From Lycium barbarum (lineage: Eukaryota; Streptophyta; Magnoliopsida; Solanales; Solanaceae): a DNA stretch of 64,000 nt. The stretch is from NCBI RefSeq assembly GCF_019175385.1, contig NC_083339.1, positions 81,084,120 through 81,148,119 of the forward strand. Reading direction: 5' to 3'. Position 1 is the first letter of the stretch. Each line of letters begins with the position of its first letter. The notes beneath the pieces are model-generated. The model ran no database searches. It saw nothing but the letters and a program-made list of their open reading frames with translations, and was not told the origin of the DNA. Below are positions 12,537-24,377 of the stretch, one piece after another. The position numbers and the translations under genes were made by a program.

Positions 12537-14533
12537 TGTTACACCCCGGAACTTTGGGTTGCTGAGCGGTGAGGGGATTAACGTAAGTTAAGGTGTACAT
12601 GATGTCCCTACAAGTAAGAAGGGATACTTAATAATTCTAATTAAGATTCCAAATTAGTTAGAGGCAAGAGAGAAAAGTTCGTCAAATGAAACTCCACCAC
12701 AGTTCTGCGAAAGGGGAGTTCGACGGTCGTTCTTTGTACCGTCGGACGAGTCGACGCTTCGTCGATTGTGCCGTAGAATTGAGCTAGAGCGAAGGCCATT
12801 CGATGAACAGGTTGACGCTCCGTCGATCAGTTCGACGAACCGTCCTTCTCACCGTAGAATGAAAGGAAACGACAGATTGCTCACTGGAAATTTAACGACT
12901 TCAACGACCAGATCGACGCTCCGTCGATCGTACCGTATATCTCGGTCGGGACTTATTTTTAGAATTAATATAAGGACCCCTACTTCATTTTATTTCATTT
13001 TCATCTCACTCCTCCACACACCAAGAAACCTCTAGAACCTTCTCCATCATTCATCCCCAAGAAACTAAGGGAAAACCAAGATCAACTACACCAAATCCAT
13101 AAAATCAAGTGTATGAAACCCATTAAAACGTCATCTAAGCCAAGAAAACTCAAGAGAAGGGAGTTAGGGTTTTGGTGAAAGAAGAGAAGTTCCACTCAAA
13201 GGTTGTTCATCTATATTCCAAGGTGAGTTTTATGGTATTTACATGCTATTTAAGGTGTTGAAAGTTGAAACACTTGGATTGTAGAAAGACATAGGAAGTG
13301 GGTCATGAATGAGTGAATAGTGTCATTGTTGAACAATTGTTGGGATGAATTATGAATGTTGGTATGTTGTGATTGTAAATATGTTATTAATGACACTTAG
13401 ACCACGGAATAAGTATTGTATATGAGAAAACGCGATAATGAGCTATAACTATAATTGTGGAGAATTGAAGGGAAGTGGTGAATTATGATAAACGTAGATG
13501 ATTGATGATTGTTGTTGCGATATTGTGAATGTTGTTATGTACATTTGGGAGTTGATATAGAATGTGGGAAAAGTAGTAGAAACAAAGGAAATGCTGCCCA
13601 ATTTTCCCTAGAAATAGCAAAATGTTCTCATAGTCGAGTAACTAATGTCAGTGCGAATCCTCTTGAAGGTAGAAACGCGAGCATCGAAGGAGGACAATCA
13701 AGCGATAGGATAGTTAAACGACAAAGTTATGTGAGGCTAGTCCTTATTTTCTATGGCATGAATTCTATAGTATGACTTTCCTTCCTCTTCATGAATCTCC
13801 TAAACTCCGGAGAAACTATGAGCCTACGTTCATAAATAGCTACACAAGGTAAGAGTTAAAGTATAGAGATTCTAGATGTTCATGATATGATGTTCCTAAA
13901 ACGTTAATGATGTCGTTTATTGCTTACACTCACCTCATATACTATTCCCTTCAAGGTGAGGCAGAATGTTAATGAGTGCTCCATAATGAAATCGGGGGAT
14001 CACGACCTTACGTTACCCCGATAAAGTATAATTGTCCTTGAGTCTTTGTGCATGCACTATGATGAGCATATTATGCTGATGATGATATAACACTGTGCCT
14101 ATATGGACGGGCAGTCACCGCTAAGGCGGGCAATGTATACACCATGGCCAGATGGCATGGGCAGACACAACTAGTGGGCGGCATGAGATGATACCCCGGA
14201 CGCGGGAGGCCTGGACGCAGGCTAATGATTATCACACCGATCCGATATGGATGGGCAGCTTATATTTTTGATGCATATATGACATGATGATGATTATGAG
14301 TAAGCCAGCATGCATCATTTCCTTTATATTTGACAGTCAGATACAGACGTTCCTTATTGATGCTTTCTTTATTTCATTGATGTATTATTATTGTTTATGC
14401 CTCTCATACTCAGTACAATGTCCGTACTGACGTCCGTTTTCTTTGAACGCTGTGTTCATGCCCACAGGTAGATAGGGAGGTGATCTTGTTCCAGATTCGT
14501 AGGAGCTATTAGCTGATTTGAAGAACACTCCAT
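12537..14533 (+). repeat. Element C 3' LTR, truncated at its 3' end
   Basis: It begins TGTTACACCCCGG immediately after the purine tract. In order: a cluster of CGTCGA/TCGACG palindromic motifs (12718-12940), a TATA-like box (12969-12975), a splice donor AAG|GTGAGT (GT at 13223), hairpin-like repeats (14090-14250), the AGTAC/GTACT inverted repeat (14412-14429) and the conserved TTCATGCCCACAGGTAGA. It stops after GAACACTCCATG, about 350 bases before the expected TGACA end, at an abrupt junction with an inverted LTR. Closest relative in the window: solo LTR H. Confidence 0.8.
12969..12975 (+). promoter_or_regulatory. TATA-like box of C's LTR
   Basis: TATAAGG followed by ACCCCT lies just downstream of the palindrome cluster. 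The same TATAAGGACCCC core lies at the equivalent place, in reverse, in solo LTR I. Confidence 0.5.
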
Positions 14534-16693
14534 GTCTACGAGCCTCTAAGGAGAGTATGTCATATCATATAGGCGGGACAGGACCCCGCTATGCCCATAA
14601 ATATGCACACAAAAGAATAAGTGTCAAAAGCTATAACTCCGAATGAAATGGAGCTCCACTATGTAGTCCCTGAGTAATAAAGCTATGGATCAAGCCTATC
14701 TCCCTGGCCACCTACGGGCATGACGCAGCGTCCACAAACAAAAGGACGTCAGTACGAAGAATGTACTGAGTATGTGAAGCATGATCAACATCATTATGAA
14801 AGCATAATAGACAACATAAGAAATAGCATAGGATGGGAGATAGTAGTATCATCGTCATAAACACTTACTTGCTTTTCATAGGGACTTTCCATTTCTAATA
14901 CGTGATTGGGTACATACATCCATATCCGTATCCGTACTCATTTACATTCGTATCCATTTTTGTATTCATCTACATGTTCATAATCATATACATATCATTT
15001 ACATAGCATACCCGACCATGAAGGTTCGGTGTTTCACATACTCGGCCATGACAAGGCTCGGTGTCATACATACCTGGCCCTACCAAGGCTCAGTGTTTTC
15101 CGTACCCAACTACAGTGGTGCGCGCGCAATACATATATACTCTACCCGGCCATATAAGCTCGTGGTTTCATAATTGTCATACGTAGACACATATACATAA
15201 AAGCTCATAAGCATCTTTAGCATCATTACTATCGTCGTTCATTACATCTATCCTTAGAGGATTACTCGTCATATGAGGAATTTAGTACAATCGTAACATA
15301 TCGAGAATCATAAGCTTAGTACCTTTTGAAGATAGCATCATTTGGAGGACATCATAGGCTTACAGAAGGTTAGATATTTGGCCAAAGAACCATGCCTTAT
15401 GAAAGAAGGGTTAGCCTTAAATACCTATTCGTTCAACTATTCTATCACTTGCACGTTCTCCTTCAATGCTCACGTTTCTACCTTCATTAGAGTTATACTA
15501 TCATTAGAAAATCGATAGCTTAGCATACATAACTACAGCTGGAGAAAATCGGACAGCATCTCCTTTATTTATACGAATTCCTCCATATGATATATCAACT
15601 CCCAAACATCATTAATAACATTCGCAATATCATAACAATACTCTTTATTCACCTACATTAACCTTACTTCTCAATTCACTTCCAATCATCCATACCCATG
15701 GTCATAGCACATGATTACATTCATTCATATACAATGTCTATCCCATGTTCTTAACATCATTTATAACATAACCATAATCACAACACATCAAGAATCACGA
15801 CTCAATCCAAGCTATTACTCAAAAATGACACTATTCCCACATTTATGACCCATTTTCTATACCCTTCTACAATCCAAGTGTTTCAACTTTTTAATACGTT
15901 AAACAACATGGAAAATACCATAAAACTTACCTTAGATGGTGTAGGAATGAACCTTGGGTGGAAACACTTCACTTGAGCAAAACCCTAGTTCCACCTCCAC
16001 TTAGATTTCTTGTCTTTGGTGAATTTTAATGAGTTTCTTACACTTGATTCACTTGGTTTGATGAAGTTGATCACTAATATCTCATGAATTCTTGTGGGAG
16101 AAGTGTGGAGAAATGTTTTAGAGAGAAGGGGAGTGAAAGGGAAATGAAATAAAATAACTTGGATCCCTTATTAATAATACTCAAATCTGTCCCGACCAAT
16201 TTCTACGGACCAACATACGGTCCGTATAAATTATACTGACCGTATGTTTGGTCGTACTTTTGGTCCAGTGAGATATGCTAATTTGGGCATATTATATGGC
16301 TAAACATACGGCCAGTATATTTTATACGGCCAGTATGTTGGGCCGTATAATGCCCAGTTCTTCCGAACTCATTATCGTCGACTCGTTAGATTTCCAATCC
16401 TTATGGAACCTTCTTGACACTTGTTTATCACCTCATTAACAATCTAAGGGATGTTATAACTCTTCTCCAAAGGATCATTAAATCATCATTAACTTGTTAC
16501 TCATAAATCCTTTCCGATACATATCGTATGCCTTGCCTTCTCTTGGCAAACTTTCTCCCCCTACCTCGAATGTCTTTGAAATCTTAATTAGGGTCATCAA
16601 ATGTCATTCCTTACTTATTGAAATACCATATACTTCGTGCTCTTCGTTAGTCTATTCACTGTGCACCAATGGAAAATATTTTGAGGTGTAACA
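14534..16693 (-). repeat. LTR J: truncated minus-strand LTR, head to head with C's LTR
   Basis: On the minus strand it starts TGTTACACCTC (ending 16693) and shows the usual modules: palindromic TACGGNCCGTA-type motifs (16190-16350), splice donor GTAAGT (15925-15930), CCATG...GGTTCGG hairpin repeats (15005-15150) and AGTAC/GTACT (14751-14767). It closely resembles solo LTR I. Its U5 end is missing: the match starts at TCTACGAGCC, where I and D have several hundred more bases. No internal region or target duplication is visible, so it is a solo or broken LTR. Confidence 0.78.
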
Positions 16694-17595
16694 TCTGTCT
16701 AACTTCTCAAGTGGTGTGTTTGCTCGCAAATAAGCACTTGAAGTGTCGAGGATGCTAAGACACTCCTCGAATTCTGCATCAACCATCAAATCTTGCCCAT
16801 ACACCAAAGCTCTCTCCAAAGGATCTCTTGAAGCTTGAAAGTGATCTAACTTTGCATTAGTGAGCTCGGGCTCCATAACTGTAATCATCTTCAACTCCTC
16901 ATAATGGGCTGGAAACTTGGTAGCTTTAAACACATCAAAAGTCACTTCTTGTCCATCAACTGTCATGGACATCTTCCCATCTCTAACTTAGATCACAGTG
17001 TTAACAGTAGCCAAGAATCCTCTTTCTATGATGAGAGGAACACTCTTATCTGCCTCATAATCAAGTATCAAAAAATCAACAGGCAGGATAAACGGGCCTA
17101 CCTTCGTAAGAACATCCTCAATAATATCGTCAGGATAAGAAAGAGATCAATCGGCAAGCTGCAAAGTAATAGTCGTTGGCCTAGGCTCACCCAAGCCCAA
17201 CGTTTGGAACACAAATGTAGGCATCAAATTAACACTAGCACCCAAGTCACACAATGGCAACCAAACCTCAATGTTGCTAATAGTGATCGAAATCGTGAAG
17301 CTACCCGGTTCTTTCAACTTTAGAGGAATTTTACTCCTCACTCTAGAACTGCACTCCTCAGTAAGTGCAACAGTCTCAAACTCTGTCTAACATCTTTTGT
17401 TCACAACCACATCTTTCAAATACTTAGCATATTTTGGAACTTCTTGCAAAAACTCCACCAAAGGAATGTTGATTTGTACCTATTTCAAGAGTTCAAAAAA
17501 TTTCTTACAAGTCGAATCTGCTTTCTGTTTCTGAAGTCACTGTGGAAAAGGAGGGGGTGGTCGAACCAATTTCTCTACGGTTGCTCTGCGCCTTT
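16694..17595 (-). pseudogene. Athila/Tat-like gag-protease fragment
   Basis: Minus-strand readings give, in order, a PPPFPQ-like stretch, NIPLVEFLQEVPKYAKYLKD, then RSKIPLKLKEPGSFTI and a protease site CDLGASVNLMP with GLGEPRPTTITLQLAD (17147-17341). DILLVDFLILD-type residues and TVDGQEVTFDVFKATKFP (down to 16694) follow. This is the gag/protease linker of Athila/Tat-type Ty3/gypsy elements, a different branch from its neighbours. Several stops and shifts are present. It is cut on the left by J and on the right by E's LTR. It is probably the oldest sequence in this part of the window. Confidence 0.75.
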
Positions 17596-20167
17596 TGTGA
17601 TGACCCAATTTAGCTAAGTCAAGGGGGCACTTACCTTTCCCATCTCGATAAGCGAACTCTCAAGCCAACGATAGTAAAAACGTAAATAAATAATTAAATA
17701 AGCGGAAGAGAATAAATAACATAAGTCTGATGATAATAATATAGAAAAAGTGCGAAAATAAGGAACAACACCCCCAGAGTCTAGGCTAATCCATACAAGA
17801 ACATCTAGCTAGAAATATACAAGTTTGGAATATAATAATACATCCAGTCTAAATATGTCTCAGAATGGAAAGTAAGACATAAATAAGAGGAGTCTTCAAG
17901 GCAGCGGGCGTCTCGTGTTCACCCCGTAGACTCTAAGTTGTCCTGATAGCGACTATCAACCACGAGAGACAGAAGTAGATCATAACCTGGAATTCTACAT
18001 TCATAAAAGAATGCAGCAAGCGCAGGTTAGTACAAAATCACAGTACTAGTAGGTACCATAGGCCGACTAAGTATATCTAATATAATTCAGACAATAAAGC
18101 AAGATAAGTAGATAAATAGACAAGTATAAGTCAAACACAAGTCAGAACTAAGTACACGTCATCTCACCTATGTTATAGCATCAAAACCCAAGTGTGCCAA
18201 GTCTCAATATATCCAATCTGAAACCAAACAACATACGTAAATCACCAGATCATCACAATATAAGCCATAATAAAAGGCAATGCTATGTACACATGTACTT
18301 TGGATGGAAGTATCGACATCTCGGTAGCACAACCCAGGGTGACTCGCGAAGTCCATGTACTACACGTTCCGAATCTTTGCTCAACAGACGAACGAGACTC
18401 CGGATCTTTGCCCATGGAGGATTTTCATCAGCATAACCTATGGGTGAATCATAGAGTCCATGTACCTCACGGTCTGGCAACAACCTCAAATACCACTACT
18501 ACTCAATCACGATTCCGAAACAATCATCGGATATCGAACCTCACGTCACTCTCATCCAAACTGATCCCAGCTCATCACAATGTTACCTCAAGTATCATCA
18601 ATGTATCAACACTATATCATGAAGGATGAAAATGCGTGCAATGTATGAGTCAACATCAATAATTAGATCAATATCACAAGTACCAAGTATGGGTACGCCA
18701 ACAATATCATGAAAGACTACACAGGTCATATAGAACACTATCCTCGAATCAAATGCCAACAAACAAGCTACTACAAGAACATGATCAAGACGTATCAATA
18801 GTCTCCAATATTGCTCTCACTACGTGGCATCAAGCCAACAACAATAAAACAAATCAAGTCACAACACAACGGGGTGGCTAGCCCTAATCACACAACAGGG
18901 TCTAATCTAAGACAATATCCAACCCAACTTCATACCCGAAGGTTTATATACTTTCTCTGACAATATCATCTAGATATATGCTTCGCTAAACGAAGTCTCA
19001 CCATAGGATAAGCCATAACCTACCTGAATGGCCGAACAACAAAAACACCAATAATTACTCCTTAGCCTTTCCTTTCCGCTGAGCCTCGATATAAAAAAAC
19101 TCTAATTCTGATTCTAGGGAAAACCCCCAAATTTGGGTATAAACCCTAACTCGTAAATCCACAAATTAGCCTCTAATTAGGAAGATGTTATGAAATAAGG
19201 GTTCTTATCATCAATTCAAGGCTTATAGAAGCTAAGCCAACCAACAAATCATGATTTAGAAGCCTAGATAAAATATCCATTAAACCCACTTTAATCGTCC
19301 ATTACTTACTAACAAGAGAAGGGATTCTAAGATAATTGGGAATAATGAAATAGCAAAGAGATTAGAAGGACTTACCACCAAGAATCTTCTCCAAGAATCT
19401 TCTTGAATTGTTCCCAAGAGCTCAATTTTCGGAATGGTAATAAATGAGTGACTTAAGCCATTTAACACTTCATTTTATGAACTAACTGCCCGTCACCCGC
19501 CTCCGCGACAAGATTACCGCTCCAGCGGCGCCGCCCCATAGGTCCCATGACTGCTATAATGGTTATGCCCAAAAGACATAGACCGCTTCAGCAGCAGGGT
19601 GACCGCTATAGCGGTACTGCTGCGCGGTGCCGGACCGCTATAGCGGTACCGCTGCGCGGTGCTGGTGCCGCCAAAGAAGGCACCAAAAAATGTCCCAAGT
19701 TCTCACAATTCAACTCCAATTTCCGAAAAAATCTCAAGGCCATCTGCTCACAAACCACATACACAGACACACATAAAAACATGCTAGGAATGCTCGTGGC
19801 CTTTGAATTCCCAACGGAGGTCCCGTTGACTGAGTCAACCCCCGATACCTCAATTCCAACTTCCCAACCCAAGTCCCGAAATGCATCCGAGTGCATTGGG
19901 AATCAAACTAGATATACATACAAGTTCTAAAAGACCATCCAGACTTCTCGGAATAGTCGAATTTTCAAAAAAGGTCTGTTTACCCAAAAGTCAACTTTGA
20001 GTAACTCTCTTTCACTTTAAGACCAAATTTTACAAAAAGTCACCTGAACCAAATCTAAATAGCTCAGAAGTGTGTCAACGGTCCCCTCGGGTCAAAAGTG
20101 AGCTAACCAAGCTCGGGAAAGGGTTAAAAGAACCGGAAAGACTATAACAACCAAACAGGTCATTACA
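17596..20167 (-). repeat. Element E 3' LTR (2,572 bp)
   Basis: On the minus strand it runs from TGTAATGACCTG (20167) to GGGTCATCACA (17596), the same as the right-hand copy at 35373-39735 apart from scattered changes. It holds 14-bp palindromes ACCGCTATAGCGGT at 19602-19615 and 19634-19647, a splice donor GTG|GTAAGTCC (boundary 19375/19376) and AGTAC...AGTACT (18029-18047). Short open frames inside (for example 19547-19930) cover palindromes and are not genes. Confidence 0.85.
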
Positions 20168-20186
20168 TCAAATACAATTTAAACCA

Positions 20187-20204
20187 TCGCTCTTCCTCGA
20201 GCGA
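20187..20204 (-). other. Element E pre-LTR hairpin
   Basis: On the minus strand, TCGCTCG-AGGA-AGAGCGA has 6 of 7 stem pairs and the same AGGA loop as in other families, 19 bases before the LTR. The intervening bases are AT-rich and show no clear polypurine tract, unlike A-D. Confidence 0.6.
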
Positions 20205-20265
20205 AGAAGAAAAGAGCGGGAAAGTACCTGAATCAGCGAACAACTGGGGGTATCGGCAACGCATA

Positions 20266-21568
20266 TCAGAACTCAGTCTCCCAAGTAGCCTCCTCAACAG
20301 GACGGTGCTTCCATTGCACCTTCACAGAAGCAATCTCCGTCGATCTCAACTTTCGAACCTGCCTATCCAAGATCACAATAGGTTCCTCCTCATAGGTCAA
20401 ATTCTCATCAAGCAATATCGAATCCCAACGAATAATGTAAGTACCGTCGGCATGGTACTTCTTCATCATAGAAACATGAAAAATCGGATGAACTTCCGCC
20501 AAGCCTGGCGGCAAAGCCAACTCATAAGCTACATCGCCACACGGTCAACAATCACAAATGGGCCGATATACCTGGGGCTCAACTTTCCCCTCTTCCCAAA
20601 CCTCACAACACCCTTCATGGGTGAAATCTTCAATAGAACCTAGTTACCAAAAAAAAACTCTAGATCTCGGACCTTTCGGTTCGCATACATCTTCTACCGA
20701 CTCTGAGAGGCCAAAAGCTTGGCCTGAATAACTCTCACTCTATCAAGGGACTCTCTGAACATATCTGTACCCCAAGATCGAACCTCAAACCCATCAAACC
20801 AACCAACCGGAGATCTATATCTCCTACCACATAAAGCCTCAAAAGGCGCCATGCCAATACTCGAATGATAACTGGTGTTGTACGCAAACTCTGCCAATGG
20901 TAAGTGTTGATCCCAATGACCGCCAAAATTAATAACACAAGATCTCAACATGTCCTCGAGCACCTGAAAGGTCTGCTTGAACTTCCCATCGGTCTGGGGA
21001 AGAAAAGCTATACTGAGATCTAATCGGGTACCTAACTCCTCATGAAAAGCTCTCCAGAAACGGAAAGTGAAGATAGTACCCAGATCAGATACGATAGAAA
21101 TAGGAATGGCATGCAACCTCACAATATCCCAAATGTACAACTTGGCTAACTTCTCCGCGGTATAAGAAATTTGAACCATAATAAAATGAGCGGACTTAGT
21201 CAACCAATCAACTATCACCCAAATAGAATCAAACTTGCCCAGGGTCTTTGGAAGACCCACAATAAAATCCATGGCAATCCTCTCCTACTTCCACTCAGGA
21301 ATGGGCATCCTCTAAAGTAAACCACTAGGTCGCTGGTGCTCATACTTTACTTGCTGACAATCCCCGCACTTAGCTAGGAAATAAACTATATCTCGCTTCG
21401 TCCGACGCCACCAATATTGCTGCCTAAAATCACGATACATCTTAGTCGCCCCCGGATGAATGGATATAGAGAGCTATGAGCCTCAGTCAAAATCAACTGA
21501 ATCAAATCACCAACACGAGGAACGCATACGCGCCTCTTAATCCTCAAAATGCCCTCAGAATCAATCAT
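20266..21568 (-). pseudogene. pol: Element E integrase and chromodomain-like tail (broken)
   Basis: Minus-strand pieces: a damaged zinc-finger region (21386-21568, RIKRRVCVPRVGDL), the DDE core (20694-21272) and the tail (20266-20520, LDRQVRKLRSTEIASVKVQW). The core keeps IVDWLTKSAHF and the second aspartate in IVSDLGTIFTFRFW. The position of the catalytic glutamate reads TDGKFKQTFQ where C has TDGQAERTIQ, so the glutamate is lost. Core and tail are in different frames. This copy cannot make integrase. Confidence 0.85.
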
Positions 21569-23130
21569 GCCTCCCTGGCCTTACCCCTCAAAACTCTATC
21601 TCGAATCTTGCTCAATTGAGCATCCTCAAATTGATGAGTCCTGATCTGATCCAACAAAGATGACCTCATCTCTATTCTTGCCAAAACCCTGTCTGGGGAT
21701 GAAATATCAAGGCAAATGAAACTGTTGGCTAGAGTCTGAACCTCCATGGCCAACGGACGCTCGCAAATAATCAAACAAGCTAGACTCCCCATACTCACTG
21801 CCTTGCGACTCAAGGCATCAGCCACAACATGGCCTTTCCGGGATGATAAAGAATAGAGATGTCATAGTCCTTCAGGAGCTCCATCCATCGACGCTGCCTG
21901 GAATTAAGATCTCTCTGGGTACACACATATTGAACGCAATGGTGATCGGTGAAAACCTCACAATAGACACCGTACAAATAATGCCTCCAAATCTTCAAAG
22001 CAAAGACCACAACCAACAACTCTAAATCATGGGTAGGGTAATTCTTCTCATGGATCTTTAACTAACATAAAGCATAAGTTATCACCCTAACCTCCTACAT
22101 CAACACAGTACCCAAACACATACGGGATGCATCACAATAGACTGTGAAATCCTTACCCTCCACGGGTAATGCTAAGATCAGGGCTGAAGTCAAAAGGATC
22201 TTGAGCTTTTGGAAGATCTCCACACAATCATCGAACCACTGGAAGGGAATATCCTTCTGAGTCGGGTCAAAGACGAAGCAATAGCAGTAACACCCTTCAC
22301 AAAGCGGCAGTAGTAACTGGCCTAACCCACAAAACTACGAACCTCGGTAACAGTAATGGGCCTCGCCCAACCCTTCACAGCCTCAGTCTTCTGTGGATCA
22401 ACCATAGTTCCATCCTTAGACACAGTATGGCCCAAGATTGCCACAGACTCTAACCAAAACTCACATTTCGAAAACTTCGCAAACAAGCTATGCTTCTTCA
22501 ACAGCCCAAGAACAATACAAAGATAGCTCTCATGCTCCTCTCTACTCTTGGAATACACGAAGATATCATCAATAAACACAATCATGAAGGAGTCAAGGAA
22601 TGGCCTAAAGATGTTATTCATCAAAGTCATAAATGCAGTCGGGGCATTGGTAAGCCTAAATGACATCACCAGAAACCAAATGACATCACTAGAAACTCAT
22701 AATGTCCATATCTCGTCCGAAAGGCTATCTTCAGAATATCCTCAGCCCTGATCCTCAATTGGTGGCAGTCTGAACGCAAGTCAATTTTCGAAAACACTGA
22801 AGCACCTGAAGCTGGTCAAATAAGTCATCAATATGAGGCATAGGACACTTGTTCCGAATAGTAGCCTTGTTTAGCTGGTGATAGTCAGTGCACATCCTCA
22901 TGGTTCCATCTTTCTTCTTCACAAATAACACAAGAGCACCTTAAGGGGAGACACTCGGTCTAATGAACCCCTTGCTCAATAAATGTTATAACTGCTCCTT
23001 AAGCTCTCTCAACTCGATAGGTGCCATCTGATATGGCAGAATAGAAATAGGGCGAGTGCCCGGATCCACATCAATATAGAAGTCAATGTCGCGATCGGGT
23101 GGCATACCAGGAAAATCGATTGGGAATACC
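21569..23130 (-). pseudogene. pol: Element E reverse transcriptase - RNase H (broken)
   Basis: RT is readable in fragments: [10 protein letters not shown] ... KKDG near 22890-23060, then SFRLTNAPTAFM with FIDDIF (22322-22669). RNase H appears as [22 protein letters not shown] and LYHPGKA (21810-22019), with [12 protein letters not shown] in the next frame. At least three frame changes and several stops separate the pieces. The family matches G's 52.4-52.6 kb remnant. Confidence 0.83.
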
Positions 23131-23227
23131 TCCGCGAACTCGCTCACAATAGGAATGGACTCAAGTGGTGGAGATGCAACCGTCGTGTCACACGCATGGG
23201 CCAGATAAGCTAAACACCCCTTGTTGT

Positions 23228-24377
23228 CTAACTTCTTTGCCAGAAGGAAGGAAATGATCTTCTTCGGAGCAGGGCTAGAAGTACCCCTTCACTCAAGACC
23301 AGCATGGCTAAGGTGACTGTCTTGGTATGATAGTCCAAGATCGCATGGTAAGGAGAAAGCCAAGTCATACTCAAGATAATATCAAAGTCCACCATATCAA
23401 GAATCATCAAATCTACCCAAGTGTCATACCCTATAAAAGTAACCAAACATGACCGATAAACTCGATCCACAACAACAGAATATCCAACCAGAGTAGACAC
23501 ATGAACAGGTATATCTGTGCTATCAAAAGAAAAATCTCAATCAATGGCATAATATAAAGACACATACGAGTAATGGATCCAGGATCAAATAATACAGATG
23601 CTGCTCTATGACGGATAGAAATAGTACCTAAAATAACAGCATCTGAGGCCTCTGCCTCGGGCCAACCCCAAAATGAGTAATAATGGGCCCCACCACGTCC
23701 AGTCTGAAATCCCCCCTTCGCACTTTGGGACCCACCTCTAACCTTTTGGGATCTACCTCTAGAACCCTGAGAACTATTGCGGCTTGACTGAGCATTGCCT
23801 CTCTGAGAAGAACCACCTCGACCACCAGATGATATCGGAGTCTTCGGCGGCTGATAATCCCGCCTGGGTTGGGGACATCTCCAAGAAATATGCCCAATCT
23901 CTCCACATGCAAAACATGTCGGAGAGGTCGGAGGCTGATAAACCGAAGCTAAGGACCCCGATGAAACAACCCTATCTACCGGTCGAGAAAACAACCTCTC
24001 GGGAGCTCTCTGCCTAGGTGGCTCAGTGGAGGAGGCCTGCAAAGTTAAATGCACAGGGCGGCCAAAATATGGCTGGTACGGCCTAAAAAACTGACCGGCT
24101 CCCCTCGAACCAGAACCACCATAACTCTTAATCTGACACTGCCTCTTCTCACCACCACCTCCAAATACGCGGGTCATAGTGGCCTCAAACAAAGAAGCAT
24201 GCTCAACAGTGGACTAGAAGTAAGCCCCCATAGTCTTCATCTGAAGGCAAGGAATTTGAAGAGAATCGACTAGCCCACCAACAAAATGCCTAGTCCTGTC
24301 AGGCTCAACAGGGATCAAGGGAGTGGAATAACGGGCCAGATACAGATAACGAGTCACATAGGCCTCCACAGACATAC
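23228..24377 (-). pseudogene. gag: Element E gag C-terminus and protease (broken)
   Basis: A minus-strand frame (24192-23431) carries a glutamine/serine/arginine-rich linker and a CCHC knuckle CFACGEIGHISWRC. It runs into the protease strand VLFDPGS with the active-site triad intact. The second half of the protease (MSTLVGYSVVVDRVYRSC ... VDFDIILSMTWL, 23500-23228) lies in another frame. The segment begins exactly at D's insertion point, so the gag N-terminus is at 34353-35159. Confidence 0.83.

Larger units (their letters stand above)
8082..14533 (+). mobile_element. Element C: 5'-truncated Tekay-type chromovirus (gag-pol remnant plus 3' LTR)
   Basis: Its gag starts mid-gene at the boundary of element A and runs through protease, RT, RNase H, integrase and chromodomain-like tail to 12262. 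A hairpin, a purine tract and the 3' LTR follow. Protein order and the C-terminal tail point to the Tekay/Del branch of chromoviruses. The 5' LTR and gag N-terminus lie beyond the window, to the left of A. The 3' LTR breaks at about 14533 against an inverted LTR. Stops and frameshifts in every domain mark an older copy than D, to which it is closely related. Confidence 0.85.

Noticed and set aside
16652..16972. 106-codon minus frame taken as a single gene
   Set aside because: Its last 14 codons or so read into LTR J. Only the part above 16694 is Athila-like coding sequence.
19547..19930. 127-codon frame in E's LTR
   Set aside because: It spans palindromic repeats on both strands with mirrored open frames, which is a by-product of repeat composition, not coding.
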